Shown here: in pieces, positions 16,701-25,297 of the stretch
How the letters are laid out: every line of letters begins with the position of its first letter
How positions within the stretch are numbered: position 1 is the first letter of the stretch
DNA from: Paracoccaceae bacterium
GTDB lineage: Bacteria; Pseudomonadota; Alphaproteobacteria; Rhodobacterales; Rhodobacteraceae
Assembly (NCBI GenBank): GCA_006226775.1
Contig: SBGD01000081.1
Span: 1-64,000, forward strand
Length of the DNA stretch: 64,000 nucleotides
Direction: 5' to 3'
Translations under genes and position numbers: made by a program
The notes under the pieces: model-generated
What the model saw: the letters and a program-made list of their open reading frames with translations, nothing else
Told to the model about the DNA's origin: nothing
The model's database searches: none

Positions 16701-16726
16701 CCAACCTTACTTCGGTGCAAGGTTGG
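16701..16726. promoter_or_regulatory. Inverted repeat in the divergent hdeD/response-regulator spacer
   Basis: CCAACCTT at 16701-16708 and AAGGTTGG at 16719-16726 form a perfect 8-base inverted repeat with a 10-base centre. A related half-site, CTTGTAAGG, is at 16668-16676. The spacer separates the HdeD-like gene from the two-component regulator, so this is a plausible operator for autoregulation and control of the divergent stress genes. The assignment rests on position and symmetry only. Confidence 0.4.
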
Positions 16727-16788
16727 CGGAATGTCTGGTTGAAACCGGCGCCATTTCGTAGCCTCGGGACACCGAAGCGGAGGCGCCG

Positions 16789-17466
16789 ATGAAGATCCTG
16801 CTGGCCGAGGACGATGCCAAGATGGCCGAATACCTGACCGCGGGCCTGACCGAGAGCGGCCATAGCGTCGATCACGTCACCGACGGGCGCGATGCGCTCA
16901 GCTACCTGCTCTACAATACCTGCGATCTTGCGATCCTCGACCGGATGATGCCGGGGATGGACGGGCTGTCGGTGCTCAGGGCGCTGCGCGCGGCGAAAAA
17001 GGATCTGCCGGTGCTGTTCCTGACCGCCATGGGCCAGGTCGACGACCGGGTCGAGGGGCTGGCGGCGGGGGGCGACGACTACCTCGTCAAGCCGTTCCAT
17101 TTCTCGGAACTGCTGGCGCGGATCGGCGTGATCACCCGGCGCGGGCAGCAGGGCGCGCCGATCACCACGCTCACGGTGCATGACCTGACGCTCGACCTGA
17201 TGGCGCGCACCGCGACGCGCCAGGGGGCCTTGATCGAGCTTCATTCCAAGGAATTCGCCATGCTCGAGATCCTGATGCGCAATGCCGGGCGGGTGGTGAC
17301 GCGCACCATGCTGCTTGAACGGGTCTGGAACTTCAACTTCGAGCCCAATACCAGCGTGGTCGAGACCCACATGAGCCGGTTGCGCGCCAAGATCGACAAG
17401 CCCTTCGGCCTGCCGCTCATCCATACCCTCCGCAACACCGGGTATTCGATGCATGGACCGCGGTGA
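16789..17466 (+). CDS. OmpR/PhoB-type response regulator
   Basis: This 225-residue regulator has a receiver domain (MKILLAEDDAKMAEYL, phosphoacceptor Asp51 in LAILDRMMPGMDG, Thr in LFLTAMG, Lys in YLVKPFHFSE) and a C-terminal winged helix (LHSKEFAMLEILMRNAG, ETHMSRLRAKIDKPF). GGAGG precedes the ATG. Its last 14 bases overlap the start of the histidine kinase at 17453, so the pair is translationally coupled. It is divergent from an HdeD-like gene and near mprF, which it may control. A close paralogue of identical length, also ending YxMHGPR, lies at 31033-31710. Confidence 0.95.
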   Translation: MKILLAEDDAKMAEYLTAGLTESGHSVDHVTDGRDALSYLLYNTCDLAILDRMMPGMDGLSVLRALRAAKKDLPVLFLTAMGQVDDRVEGLAAGGDDYLVKPFHFSELLARIGVITRRGQQGAPITTLTVHDLTLDLMARTATRQGALIELHSKEFAMLEILMRNAGRVVTRTMLLERVWNFNFEPNTSVVETHMSRLRAKIDKPFGLPLIHTLRNTGYSMHGPR

Positions 17467-18823
17467 CGTCCTTGCCGGTTCGGCCTTCACGGCGGTCCTG
17501 CGCTCGGCGGTCGGGTTCGTTCTGGTGCTGATCGGGGTCGGCTGGGCGACCCTGGGCTATCTCGAACAGAACCTCGTGGCGGCGCTTGGCGACGACGTGC
17601 GCGCGCGCTGGGACATCATCGCCTCGGATCACGCGGCGGTCGGCCCCGACCATGTTGCCGCGATGATCGAGAACGTGCATCCGCTCTATGCGGCGGACAA
17701 CCGCGCGCTGGCGATATTCGACAGCGCCGATCGGCGGGTCGCGGGAAACCTCCGCGCGCCCCCGGCAGGAGACGGGCTGCAGGTCGGGCCGCTCGATCAT
17801 GCGACGCCCGCGAAGGCCGGCACGCGCAACGACTATGTCTATTACAGCGGCGACCTGGGCGGGCGGCGGCTGATCGTCGGTCAACGGCTGGACCTGGTGC
17901 ATCAGATGCGGGTGTTCGTCCTGCGGACCCTGGCGATCACCGGGTTCTCCGTTGTCCTTCTGATGCTGACCTTCGGCTATTTCCTGAGCCGCCAGAGCCT
18001 TGAACGGCTGCGCGAGATCGAGACCGCGCTGGACCGCGCGGCCGAAGGCGATATCGCCGCGCGCATCCCCGAGACCGGCGGCAACATGCAGATCGACCGG
18101 GTGGCGCGGCACATGAACCGGCATCTCGACCGGCTGGCGCGGCTGATGACGACGACGCGCGACACGGCGGCGGCGGTGGCGCATGACCTGAAATCGCCGC
18201 TGGCGCGGGCCTACCTGACGCTGGGGCGTGCGCGCGACCGTCTGGACGCGGGCCAGGATCCGCGCCGCGAGATCGAGGATACCCAGGGCGAGCTGGGCCA
18301 GATGCGGGCGATGTTCGACACCTACCTGCAACTGGCCCGGATCGAGGCCGGGACCGATGAGGCGCGCCTGCCGCCGGTCGACCTGGGCGGCGTTCTCGAC
18401 GACCTGGCTGAAACCTATGCCCTGGTGGCCGAGGATGCCGGCCAGAGCCTGCTCTACCGGCGCGACCGCGCGGTGCCCTGCGAGATCGAGGGCGATACCG
18501 CGATGTTGCAGCAGATGATCATGAACCTGTTGCAGAACGCGGTGACCCATGGCGGCGCGGGCAACCGCATCGCGCTGAGCCTCGAGCGTGACGAGGACCG
18601 GGTGCGCCTGCGTGTCGCCGATACCGGGCCGGGCATCCCGGAAGCCGCCCGCGCGGCGGTGTTCGAGCCTTTCCGCCGCCTCGACCCCAGCCGCAGCACC
18701 CCCGGCAGCGGGCTGGGCCTCGCGCTGATCCGCGCCATCGCCGAACGCCACGGCGCGACGATCGGGCTGTCGGACAATGCGCCGGGGCTGCGGGTGGAGG
18801 TGGTGTTTCCCGCCCGCCGGTGA
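17453..18823 (+). CDS. Membrane histidine kinase
   Basis: The 456-residue kinase has a membrane span at about residues 12-35, a periplasmic domain of roughly 115 residues, a second span at about 157-177, a HAMP region, and a cytoplasmic kinase core. The phosphorylated His is His244 in AVAHDLKSPLARAY. ATP-binding boxes follow: N box IMNLLQNAVTHGG, G1 VADTGPGIP, F box FEPFRRLDPSRS and G2 GSGLGLALI. It overlaps its response regulator by 14 bases. The kinase at 29640-31046 shares the MDR...SGSAF start, domain order and gene overlap, so the two systems arose by duplication. The stimulus is unknown; neighbouring genes suggest acid or envelope stress. Confidence 0.94.
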   Translation: MDRGDVLAGSAFTAVLRSAVGFVLVLIGVGWATLGYLEQNLVAALGDDVRARWDIIASDHAAVGPDHVAAMIENVHPLYAADNRALAIFDSADRRVAGNLRAPPAGDGLQVGPLDHATPAKAGTRNDYVYYSGDLGGRRLIVGQRLDLVHQMRVFVLRTLAITGFSVVLLMLTFGYFLSRQSLERLREIETALDRAAEGDIAARIPETGGNMQIDRVARHMNRHLDRLARLMTTTRDTAAAVAHDLKSPLARAYLTLGRARDRLDAGQDPRREIEDTQGELGQMRAMFDTYLQLARIEAGTDEARLPPVDLGGVLDDLAETYALVAEDAGQSLLYRRDRAVPCEIEGDTAMLQQMIMNLLQNAVTHGGAGNRIALSLERDEDRVRLRVADTGPGIPEAARAAVFEPFRRLDPSRSTPGSGLGLALIRAIAERHGATIGLSDNAPGLRVEVVFPARR

Positions 18824-18833
18824 CAGGCCCGCC

Positions 18834-19001
18834 CTAGGGCCCCGGCAGGGCCGCGACCTGGACCCGGTGCGCAAACAGCCCGGCCAGTCCGAACAGGATC
18901 AGGTAGCCCGCGATCACGTAATTCAGGATGCGCGGAAAGATCAGGATCAGCACCCCGGAAATGAGCGCCAGCAGCGGCTGGACGAAGACCACCGGGGTCA
19001 T
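18834..19001 (-). CDS. DUF3096-like 55-aa membrane protein
   Basis: A short leftward frame encodes 55 residues beginning MTPVVFVQPLLALISGVLIL, continuing IFPRILNYVIAGYLILFGLA and ending QVAALPGP with TAG at 18836-18834. It is almost entirely two hydrophobic segments around a central IFPRILNY turn, the pattern of the DUF3096 family of tiny membrane proteins. A GAGGGGG stretch lies upstream of the ATG. It is convergent with the histidine kinase, whose stop is about 10 bases away. Function is unknown; small hydrophobic proteins of this kind often accompany stress regulons. Confidence 0.8.
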   Translation of the reverse strand: MTPVVFVQPLLALISGVLILIFPRILNYVIAGYLILFGLAGLFAHRVQVAALPGP

Positions 19002-19103
19002 GCGGCCGCCCCCTCATGCGCGCCGGCATCGGAGGGTTGCGCGCGTTCTGGCGGCTTCGTCCGCGTTTCACCAGGCATCCGCTTCTGCTTTCGCTCTCAG
19101 GCC

Positions 19104-19886
19104 TCAGTTCATGTACCAACCGTGGCTGACCACAAGCGATTGCCCGGTCAGCGCGTTGGTGGGGAAGGCGGCGAAGACATGCGCCACCTCGGCCACGTCT
19201 TCGATGGTGGTGAATTCCTGGTCCACGGTCTCGCCCAGCATGACCTTGTTGACCACCTCCTCCTCCGAGAGCCCCAGATCGCGCGCCTGTTCGGGGATCT
19301 GCTTTTCCACCAGCGGCGTCTTGACGAAGCCCGGACAGATCACGTTGGCGCGCACGCCGTGCCTGGCCCCTTCCTTCGCGATCACCCGCGCAAGGCCCAG
19401 AAGCCCGTGCTTGGCGGTGACATAGGCCGATTTCAGCGGGCTCGCCTCCTTGGAGTGGACCGAGCCCATGAAGATGATCGACCCCGCCCCGGCCTTGTAC
19501 ATATGCGGCAGGCAGGCCTTCGTGGTCAGGAACGCGCCGTCGAGGTGGATCGACAGCAGTTTCTTCCAGTCGGCAAAGGGGAAATCCTCGATCGGATGCA
19601 CGATCTGGATGCCGGCGTTGGACACCAGCACGTCGACCCTGCCCCATTTCTCGACGACCGCCTCGACGCCGGCATTGACCTGGGCCTCGTCGGTCACGTT
19701 CATTTCAACGGCCATCGCGGTGCCGGGGCCTTGCGCCGTCAACTCGTCAGCCGTTTTCTGCGCGGCGTCGAGCTTCAGATCGGCAATGACGACCTTGGCG
19801 CCATCGGCGACGAAACGCCGGGCGATGCCGTGTCCGATGCCGCTGGCCGCGCCGGTGATGAGGCAGACCTTGTCCTTGAGGGTCAT
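19104..19886 (-). CDS. 3-hydroxybutyrate dehydrogenase (short-chain dehydrogenase)
   Basis: This enzyme interconverts D-3-hydroxybutyrate and acetoacetate with NAD in polyhydroxybutyrate breakdown. The 260-residue protein has the Rossmann motif [17 protein letters not shown] at [17 protein letters not shown], catalytic Ser in [12 protein letters not shown], and YVTAKHG for Tyr and Lys. [24 protein letters not shown] and the C-terminal [12 protein letters not shown] are features of 3-hydroxybutyrate dehydrogenases. The start at 19886 follows AAGGA. Its neighbours, a SpoIIAA-like protein and a patatin, are oriented the same way, which is a common polyhydroxybutyrate neighbourhood in alphaproteobacteria. 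Confidence 0.9.
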   Translation of the reverse strand: MTLKDKVCLITGAASGIGHGIARRFVADGAKVVIADLKLDAAQKTADELTAQGPGTAMAVEMNVTDEAQVNAGVEAVVEKWGRVDVLVSNAGIQIVHPIEDFPFADWKKLLSIHLDGAFLTTKACLPHMYKAGAGSIIFMGSVHSKEASPLKSAYVTAKHGLLGLARVIAKEGARHGVRANVICPGFVKTPLVEKQIPEQARDLGLSEEEVVNKVMLGETVDQEFTTIEDVAEVAHVFAAFPTNALTGQSLVVSHGWYMN

Positions 19887-19919
19887 GTCAGAGGTTCCTT
19901 CTTGCAATGTCGCGATGGG

Positions 19920-20282
19920 TCAGGCCGCGGCCCAGGCCAGCGCGTCCTTGAGTTGGTCGGTATGGAAAAGCCGGGTTTTCGCCGGCATCAGCGGCATGAA
20001 GATCCGCATGGTATTGGCGATCCAGTCGCGATCCGTGACGACCGCGATCCGCTCGAAGTCGCGCCAGTGGGTCACGCCGAACAGCGCGTCATCCAGCATG
20101 GCCTTGCCGCCGAAGCCCGTGAACTCGGGGCCGAGCACATAGACGAAGCGGGCCTTGCCCTGCGCGCTGATCTGGTCTTCGACGGCGGGGATCAGGGTGG
20201 ATGTGTAATCCTCATCGGTGATCTCCCCGACTGCCCTGAAGGCCAGCACGTCCTTCGATGTCGGTGTGATGCGTTCCAGCAT
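19920..20282 (-). CDS. SpoIIAA-like (STAS/SEC14 superfamily) protein
   Basis: A 120-residue soluble protein starting MLERITPTSKDVLAFRAVGE. The pattern of a flexible N-terminus, a strand FVYVLGPEFTGFGGKAMLDD, the HWRDFERIAVVTDRDWIANT block and a FHTDQLKDALAW end matches the SpoIIAA-like family (PF11964), small sulfate-transporter/anti-sigma-antagonist-fold proteins of unknown function. AAAGGA precedes the ATG. It lies between the 3-hydroxybutyrate dehydrogenase and the patatin genes, all leftward with short gaps, so co-expression is likely. No phosphorylatable Ser of classical anti-sigma antagonists is evident. Confidence 0.8.
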   Translation of the reverse strand: MLERITPTSKDVLAFRAVGEITDEDYTSTLIPAVEDQISAQGKARFVYVLGPEFTGFGGKAMLDDALFGVTHWRDFERIAVVTDRDWIANTMRIFMPLMPAKTRLFHTDQLKDALAWAAA

Positions 20283-20322
20283 GATCTTGTCCTTTCCGGT
20301 CTGGTTGGATCGAATTCGGGCC

Positions 20323-21426
20323 TCATGCGGTCCTTGCGCCCAGGTCGAAGACCTGCAGCCCGTCCTTGCCGATCTTGCGGCCTTTCCACCTCTTGTGCGC
20401 CAGCGTGCGGCCCACGTCGGCACGCCCCGCTGCCCAGTGTTCGGTCATCGACAGCCGCGAGAACTCGTAGTCCTTCGAGAGGCCCTCGAACCCCTCCTTG
20501 CGATGGATGAGATGAACCAGCGTGACCGGGCAATCCGGCCCGGCTTCGCGCAGCAGCGCGAGGTCGGGATCGGCGCGCATTTCCGCGGGCAGTTTCGCCG
20601 CCAGCCGTTCCGCCGCCGCGCGCAACTGGTGCAGGTGGCGATAGCGGTCCGTGGTCAGGCGGGTGCGGCTGGAATAGCGGATGTCCTTCTCGCGCTGCTG
20701 GACATCGGCAATGTCGCCCGGCACCTCGCCGCGCGCGCTGAACAGGTCGATCTGGAAGATGCAGAGCGCGTCGCTGCCGGCGTTCTGCATCACGTATTGC
20801 AGCGGCGTATTGGACACCAGGCCTCCGTCCCAGTAGAAATGCCCGTCGATCTCGACCGGCGGAAACCCCGGCGGCAGCGCGCCGCTGGCCATGATGTGCC
20901 GCGCGTTCAGGCGCATCTCGGCGCTGTCGAAATAGGCAAAGTTGCCGGTCTCGATATCGGTCGCTCCGACGCTGAGGCGCGGGCCGGAGTCGTTCAGGTA
21001 GTCGAAATCCACCAGCGCATTCAGCGTCGCCGCGAGCGGGGCGGTGTCATAGAAGCTGAGCGCGGGATGGCGCGCGAAAGGCCAGAGCGCCAGCGGCGGG
21101 CGCGGCCGGAAAAACCCCGGCGCCCCGGCCAGCGCCACTTCGGCGGCGGCCATCTCGGAATAGAGGCTGCGCGGCCTGGCGCCCCAGATCCAGGGGGTGA
21201 AGGCCAGATCGGAGGTGATCTCCTCCCAGAAGGCGCGCAGCCGCGCCAGGCGCGTCTCGCCCGGATTGCCGCAGAGGATCGCCGCGTTGATCGCGCCAAT
21301 GGAGATCCCGGCGACCCAGTCGATCTCGATCCGGTTGGCGGCGAGTTCTTCACAGGCCCCGGCCTGGTAGGCGCCAAGCGCGCCGCCGCCCTGCAACACA
21401 AGGACCGTCTGCTCGGCTTTCGGCAT
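20323..21426 (-). CDS. Patatin-like phospholipase (DUF3734 type)
   Basis: A 367-residue lipid acyl hydrolase. The oxyanion hole is LVLQGGGALGAYQAG, the nucleophile is Ser42 in VAGISIGAINA, and the catalytic Asp is in HFYWDGGLVSNTPLQYV, completing the patatin Ser-Asp dyad. The C-terminal 130 residues (QQREKDIRYSSRTR, LIHRKEGFEGLSKDYEFSR) are those of DUF3734 patatins, which usually neighbour polyhydroxybutyrate genes, as here. GAGGAGG precedes the ATG at 21426. It may act on membrane lipids at storage granules; the substrate is not known. A second patatin at 32103 is only distantly similar. Confidence 0.92.
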   Translation of the reverse strand: MPKAEQTVLVLQGGGALGAYQAGACEELAANRIEIDWVAGISIGAINAAILCGNPGETRLARLRAFWEEITSDLAFTPWIWGARPRSLYSEMAAAEVALAGAPGFFRPRPPLALWPFARHPALSFYDTAPLAATLNALVDFDYLNDSGPRLSVGATDIETGNFAYFDSAEMRLNARHIMASGALPPGFPPVEIDGHFYWDGGLVSNTPLQYVMQNAGSDALCIFQIDLFSARGEVPGDIADVQQREKDIRYSSRTRLTTDRYRHLHQLRAAAERLAAKLPAEMRADPDLALLREAGPDCPVTLVHLIHRKEGFEGLSKDYEFSRLSMTEHWAAGRADVGRTLAHKRWKGRKIGKDGLQVFDLGARTA

Positions 21427-21532
21427 CTGGTTCCTCCTCGTCAACGCCTCGTCGGGACAGCAGATAGGACGCCCGGCGAACATGGCCCTTGCCCGAACCT
21501 TACAAGCGTGACAGCTTCGCCCGGCCCGCCGC

Positions 21533-23275
21533 TCAGGCCACGCCGGCACGCGCCGGATAGAGCGGCGGCAGGACCGGCCCCCTGCCCTTGCGTGCCCGGC
21601 TTTTCAGGGTTCTGTCGGCGGCACGAAGGGCGCGCAGGAGGGCCGGGGCGTCCCATTGCCGGTCCGCGGATCCCGCGTAGCTGTGGCGTTCCAGCGCGCT
21701 CAGGCGGGCGGAGAGGTCGAGGTGATCCGACAGGATCGCCTCGCCGGTTTGGCCGGTGTCGCGGCTGGCGGCCCGCAGCCAGCCAAGCGCCGCCGCGTAG
21801 GCCGCCGCCGCATCCCGCGCGGCGCAGGCGGTTTCGACCCGGCGCAGCTCCGCCTGCCGCCTCGAGGCCTGTGTGAGGGGCGCGGGCGGTGTCTTCGAGG
21901 TGATGCCTTTGCGCCACAGGTACACCCCGACCCCCGCCAGCAGGGCGGCAAAGGCGGCGATTGCAGCCAGCATCCGGCGCGGCACTGGCGCGGATTGCGG
22001 GCTGACCTCCGACGCCGAGAGTGCTGGCGTCGCAGCGGGTGGTGCCGCGGTGGCCGAAGCGACCGGGCCTGCGACCTGGATCGTCTCGGCCGGAAGGAGC
22101 GCGCTGCGCGCCTGTTCGGTGGCGGTGTCGAACCAGGTCACGCGGATCTCCGGCAAGGTGAGCGTGCCGCCGCTGGTGGGAACCACCGAGAAGGTGAAGT
22201 CGCGCACCGCGGCGGTGCCGTCCGGCGTGTCGATCGACCCCGCTTGCGAGCCTTCGGAATAGACACGCGCGCCCGCCACCTCGGGCAGCGCGATATCGGG
22301 CAGTTGCACCTCGGTCGCGCCAAGCGCCTCGATCCGCACATGACGGGTGACTGCCTCGCCGACGCGGAACTCGGGCTGCGCGGGCTGCCATTCCGCCGTC
22401 AGGCTGACCGCCTTCGCGGGCAGGAACCAGTCGGTCGCGGCGGTGGGCCGCGCCTTGATCTCAAGCGTCAGGGGCGCGGTGCGCAGCGTGACGGGGCGAC
22501 CGGGGTTCAGCATCGAGCCGAAGGGCGATCCGGCGCCGCCAAAGGGCGAGCGGCCGAAGAAATCCGCGAAAGGATCGCTCCTGCGCGCGTCAGGATCGGA
22601 GATGCTGCCCCGCAGCGTGAAGGGCGCAACCCTCAGCGTGCCGCTTTTCTGCGGGCGCAGCAGGTAGTCGCGTTCGATCACCGTCACCGGCGTGCCAGCT
22701 TGCGTCATCCGGCTGATGCGGTCCTCGCCGCGCCGCTCCAGCACATAGTTCGGGCTGGACGGTTCGGTGATCGCGCCATTACGCAAGGCATCGCTTGTGG
22801 TGATGCGCAGCGTCAGCGGGATTTCCTGTTGCTCGTAGTGGGTGCCGGGCTCGGCCGTCAGCGTGATCGCGGCACCCTGCGCCCGTTCGACGGGCGGCAG
22901 GTCGGCGGGGTCAACGACCTCGACGTTTATCGCAGCGCTGGTCGCCTGTTCGGCGCCGAGCGCGGGGATCGTCAGATGGCCGGTGGCGCGGGGCGCCAGC
23001 GTGATGATCCAGCTTTCCAAGGCGCTGCGCCGGCCGTTCACGATCCGCGTCTGCGTGGATTTCGACGTCCCCAGAATGTCGAAATCGGCATTCAGCGCCG
23101 AGATGTCAGGCGCGGCGGTCAGATCGGCGGGGTCGGCGCTGAGCGTCAGCTGGAAGGTCTCGCCAAGCGCCAGCCGGTCGGTGCTGATGCGGGCGGTCAA
23201 CCCGTCGGCGAAACCGGCGCTTGCGCCCGCCATGAGGGCGACAAGGGCAAGACCGGCAAGTCGGTGTCTGTTCAT
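21533..23275 (-). CDS. batD: BatD-like protein (oxygen tolerance)
   Basis: A 580-residue protein with a signal peptide (LALVALMAGASAGFADG), several beta-sandwich repeats with alternating ISALNADFDILGTSKSTQTR and PALGAEQATSA-type segments, and a C-terminal membrane span (RRMLAAIAAFAALLAGVGVYLW) followed by a cytoplasmic tail. This is the BatD architecture, the periplasmic part of the Bat (aerotolerance) system. It is the last gene of the leftward moxR-DUF58-DUF4381-batA-batB operon, 12 bases after batB. The operon is thought to have a role in stress tolerance and protein quality control in the envelope; the mechanism is not settled. Confidence 0.88.
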   Translation of the reverse strand: MNRHRLAGLALVALMAGASAGFADGLTARISTDRLALGETFQLTLSADPADLTAAPDISALNADFDILGTSKSTQTRIVNGRRSALESWIITLAPRATGHLTIPALGAEQATSAAINVEVVDPADLPPVERAQGAAITLTAEPGTHYEQQEIPLTLRITTSDALRNGAITEPSSPNYVLERRGEDRISRMTQAGTPVTVIERDYLLRPQKSGTLRVAPFTLRGSISDPDARRSDPFADFFGRSPFGGAGSPFGSMLNPGRPVTLRTAPLTLEIKARPTAATDWFLPAKAVSLTAEWQPAQPEFRVGEAVTRHVRIEALGATEVQLPDIALPEVAGARVYSEGSQAGSIDTPDGTAAVRDFTFSVVPTSGGTLTLPEIRVTWFDTATEQARSALLPAETIQVAGPVASATAAPPAATPALSASEVSPQSAPVPRRMLAAIAAFAALLAGVGVYLWRKGITSKTPPAPLTQASRRQAELRRVETACAARDAAAAYAAALGWLRAASRDTGQTGEAILSDHLDLSARLSALERHSYAGSADRQWDAPALLRALRAADRTLKSRARKGRGPVLPPLYPARAGVA

Positions 23276-23287
23276 GGGGTCACTCCT

Positions 23288-25297
23288 TCACTGGCCGTTT
23301 GCGCGGCGCTGGGCATAATGCTGGCGGATGCGGGCGCGCAGCAGGCCGGTCGGATCGTCAGGGACAGCGCGCAGCTGCTGCTCCGCCGCCTGATCGAGCA
23401 CCGGGCCGGGGGACTGTGCTGTAGCATCCTGATCGGCGGGGTCATTCGTGGGGGTGCCGGACAGGAGATCGTTGAGGAGATCCGTCAGCGGGTTGTCACC
23501 GCTCGCGTCGGTTTCGGCCTGCCTGTTGGTTTGCCGCTCTGTTTCGGAGCCTGAGGTTTGGTCCGTTTCGCTTGCGCTGGCCTCGCCTGATCGCGCGTCC
23601 GTGGTGGCCTTTGGTGCGCCCGCGTCATCGGGTTCGGCACCCTGCGGCGTTTGCCCGGCCTGCCTGTCCTCCGGCGCGCCGGAGTTCGCCTGAGACTGAT
23701 CGGGCTGTGCGCCCTGCTGGTCGCCGGATTGCTTGCCGTCCTGGGCTTGCTCTTGCTGGCCCTGTTGATCCTGCTGGGCGTCCTGCGGCTGATTGCCGTC
23801 CTTGCCGCTGTCCTGCTGGTCCTGTTGGCCGCTGTCCTGCTGGTCCTGTTGGCCGGATTGCTGCTGATCTTGTTGATCCTGCTGCTGTTGCTGGTCCTGC
23901 TGCTCCAGCAACTTCGCCACCAGGTCGCGATTGAACTGCGCATCGCCATCTTCCGGGTCGACAGCCAGCGCCTTGTCGTAGGCGGCCAGCGCCTCCTCGA
24001 ACCGCCCTGCCTTTGCCAGCGCATTGCCTAGATTGTAGTCGTCTGGTTCCGCCTCGCTCGCCCGAGGCAGCGACGCATAGGTCTCTGCGGCGGCGGCGAA
24101 ATCCCCGGCGCGGTAAAGCGCGGCGGCCCGGTGCGCGGGACTGGCAAATTCACGGGCGGCAGCGGCATAATCGCCCGCGTCAAACGCCGCCTGACCCTGT
24201 TGATCCGGCGTTTTCAACAGGTCCCCCAGCGTACCAGCCGAGACCCCCTGCGGGGCCATGCCAAGGCCAAGGAACGCAAGCGGCAGCGCAAGGAGCAGCC
24301 CGCGCCGGAAGGCGAAAGGGGCCAGCAGGACCGGGATCAGCAACAGCCAGTAGCCCACGTCGTTCCAGCTGTCCGACACCATGTCGGTCTCGGCTCCGGG
24401 GGCGGAAAGGCCCTCGGGTGCGTCCGGCAGCACCGCGGCGATGTCGCGCCCGTCCGCCGTCACCGTCGAGAATGCGCCGCCCCCGGCCTCTGCCAGCCGC
24501 GCCAGCCCGGCCAGGTCCAGCCGCGCCGTGATCGCGCTGCCGTCCTTGCCGGTGATCGCGCGGCCCCTGGCGGTTTGCAGATCGGCGCCCGCCTCGGTGC
24601 CGATGCCCAGCACGCTGACGGTATAGCTGGCCTTGCGCGCGGCCTCGGCGGCCTTGAGGCTGGCATCCGCGTCAAGCCCCATGTCATCGGCCATCACCAC
24701 GATGCGCCCTGACGCGGCTCCTGCCTGCGCCAGCAGATCCTGCGCCTCGGCAATGGCCAGGTCCAGCCGGTTGCCGAGCACCGGCATCAGATCGGTGGAG
24801 AGTTCCGGCAGCATCTCGCGGATCACGGCGGTGTCGGAGGTCAGGGGGGCGGCGACAAACGGACGGTCGGCATAGATCACCAGCGCCACCTCGTCGCCCT
24901 TTTCGCGGTTCAGGATGTCGCGCAGCTTGTGACCGGCGCGGGCAAGACGGCTGGGCACCAGGTCGGTGCCGTTCATCGACTGCGCGAGGCTGAGCACAAC
25001 CACCGTCGGATCGGACCCGCCATAGACCGGCGTGGGCAGCCGCTGCCATGTCGGCCCGGCCATCGCCAGAACCGCCGCGACAAGGCCCGCGCCAAGGGCG
25101 GTGAGCCACCAGCGGGTGCCGCGCCCGGCCTCGCCCTGCACGGCCAGATGCCGCAACAGGTGGCTGTCGACCAGCCCCGCCCATTCGCCCGATCCGGCAC
25201 GGGTGATCCGGCGGGCGACAAGGGCCACGATCAGCGCGGCGGGGATGAGCGCCAGCAGCCATTCGGGGCGCAGGAAATGGAAGGTGGATGGGATCAT
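23288..25297 (-). CDS. batB: Fused BatB/BatC: degenerate von Willebrand A domain with TPR and Q-rich tail
   Basis: The 669-residue protein begins with two membrane spans, then a von Willebrand A domain (about residues 90-300), two more hydrophobic segments, TPR-like repeats (AAFDAGDYAAAAREF, NLGNALAKAGRFEEALAAYD) and a low-complexity Q/D-rich tail. It combines what are separate BatB and BatC genes elsewhere. The MIDAS motif, DxSxS in active domains, reads VVVLSLAQSM here, so the metal-coordinating Asp is missing while its partner BatA keeps DLSGSM. The start overlaps the BatA stop (ATGA). The domain is therefore probably structural rather than metal-dependent. Confidence 0.9.
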   Translation of the reverse strand: MIPSTFHFLRPEWLLALIPAALIVALVARRITRAGSGEWAGLVDSHLLRHLAVQGEAGRGTRWWLTALGAGLVAAVLAMAGPTWQRLPTPVYGGSDPTVVVLSLAQSMNGTDLVPSRLARAGHKLRDILNREKGDEVALVIYADRPFVAAPLTSDTAVIREMLPELSTDLMPVLGNRLDLAIAEAQDLLAQAGAASGRIVVMADDMGLDADASLKAAEAARKASYTVSVLGIGTEAGADLQTARGRAITGKDGSAITARLDLAGLARLAEAGGGAFSTVTADGRDIAAVLPDAPEGLSAPGAETDMVSDSWNDVGYWLLLIPVLLAPFAFRRGLLLALPLAFLGLGMAPQGVSAGTLGDLLKTPDQQGQAAFDAGDYAAAAREFASPAHRAAALYRAGDFAAAAETYASLPRASEAEPDDYNLGNALAKAGRFEEALAAYDKALAVDPEDGDAQFNRDLVAKLLEQQDQQQQQDQQDQQQSGQQDQQDSGQQDQQDSGKDGNQPQDAQQDQQGQQEQAQDGKQSGDQQGAQPDQSQANSGAPEDRQAGQTPQGAEPDDAGAPKATTDARSGEASASETDQTSGSETERQTNRQAETDASGDNPLTDLLNDLLSGTPTNDPADQDATAQSPGPVLDQAAEQQLRAVPDDPTGLLRARIRQHYAQRRANGQ
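23720..23935 (-). repeat. Low-complexity Gln/Asp-rich coding repeat
   Basis: Within the batB/C tail the DNA is a run of imperfect repeats built on the sequence encoding QQDQQ, such as DQQDSGQQDQQDSG. On the plus strand this gives tandem CTGGTCCTG-like units. Such repeats can change length by slippage, so the tail may vary among strains. This linker follows the TPR repeats. Confidence 0.8.

Noticed and set aside
23720-23935. CRISPR-like short tandem repeats
   Set aside because: The repeats are coding, imperfect, without spacers of constant size, and no cas gene is near.
23651-24031. Leucine-rich hydrophobic plus-strand frame resembling a membrane protein
   Set aside because: It is the antisense reading of the Q/D-rich batB tail; CTG repeats opposite CAG repeats produce poly-leucine.
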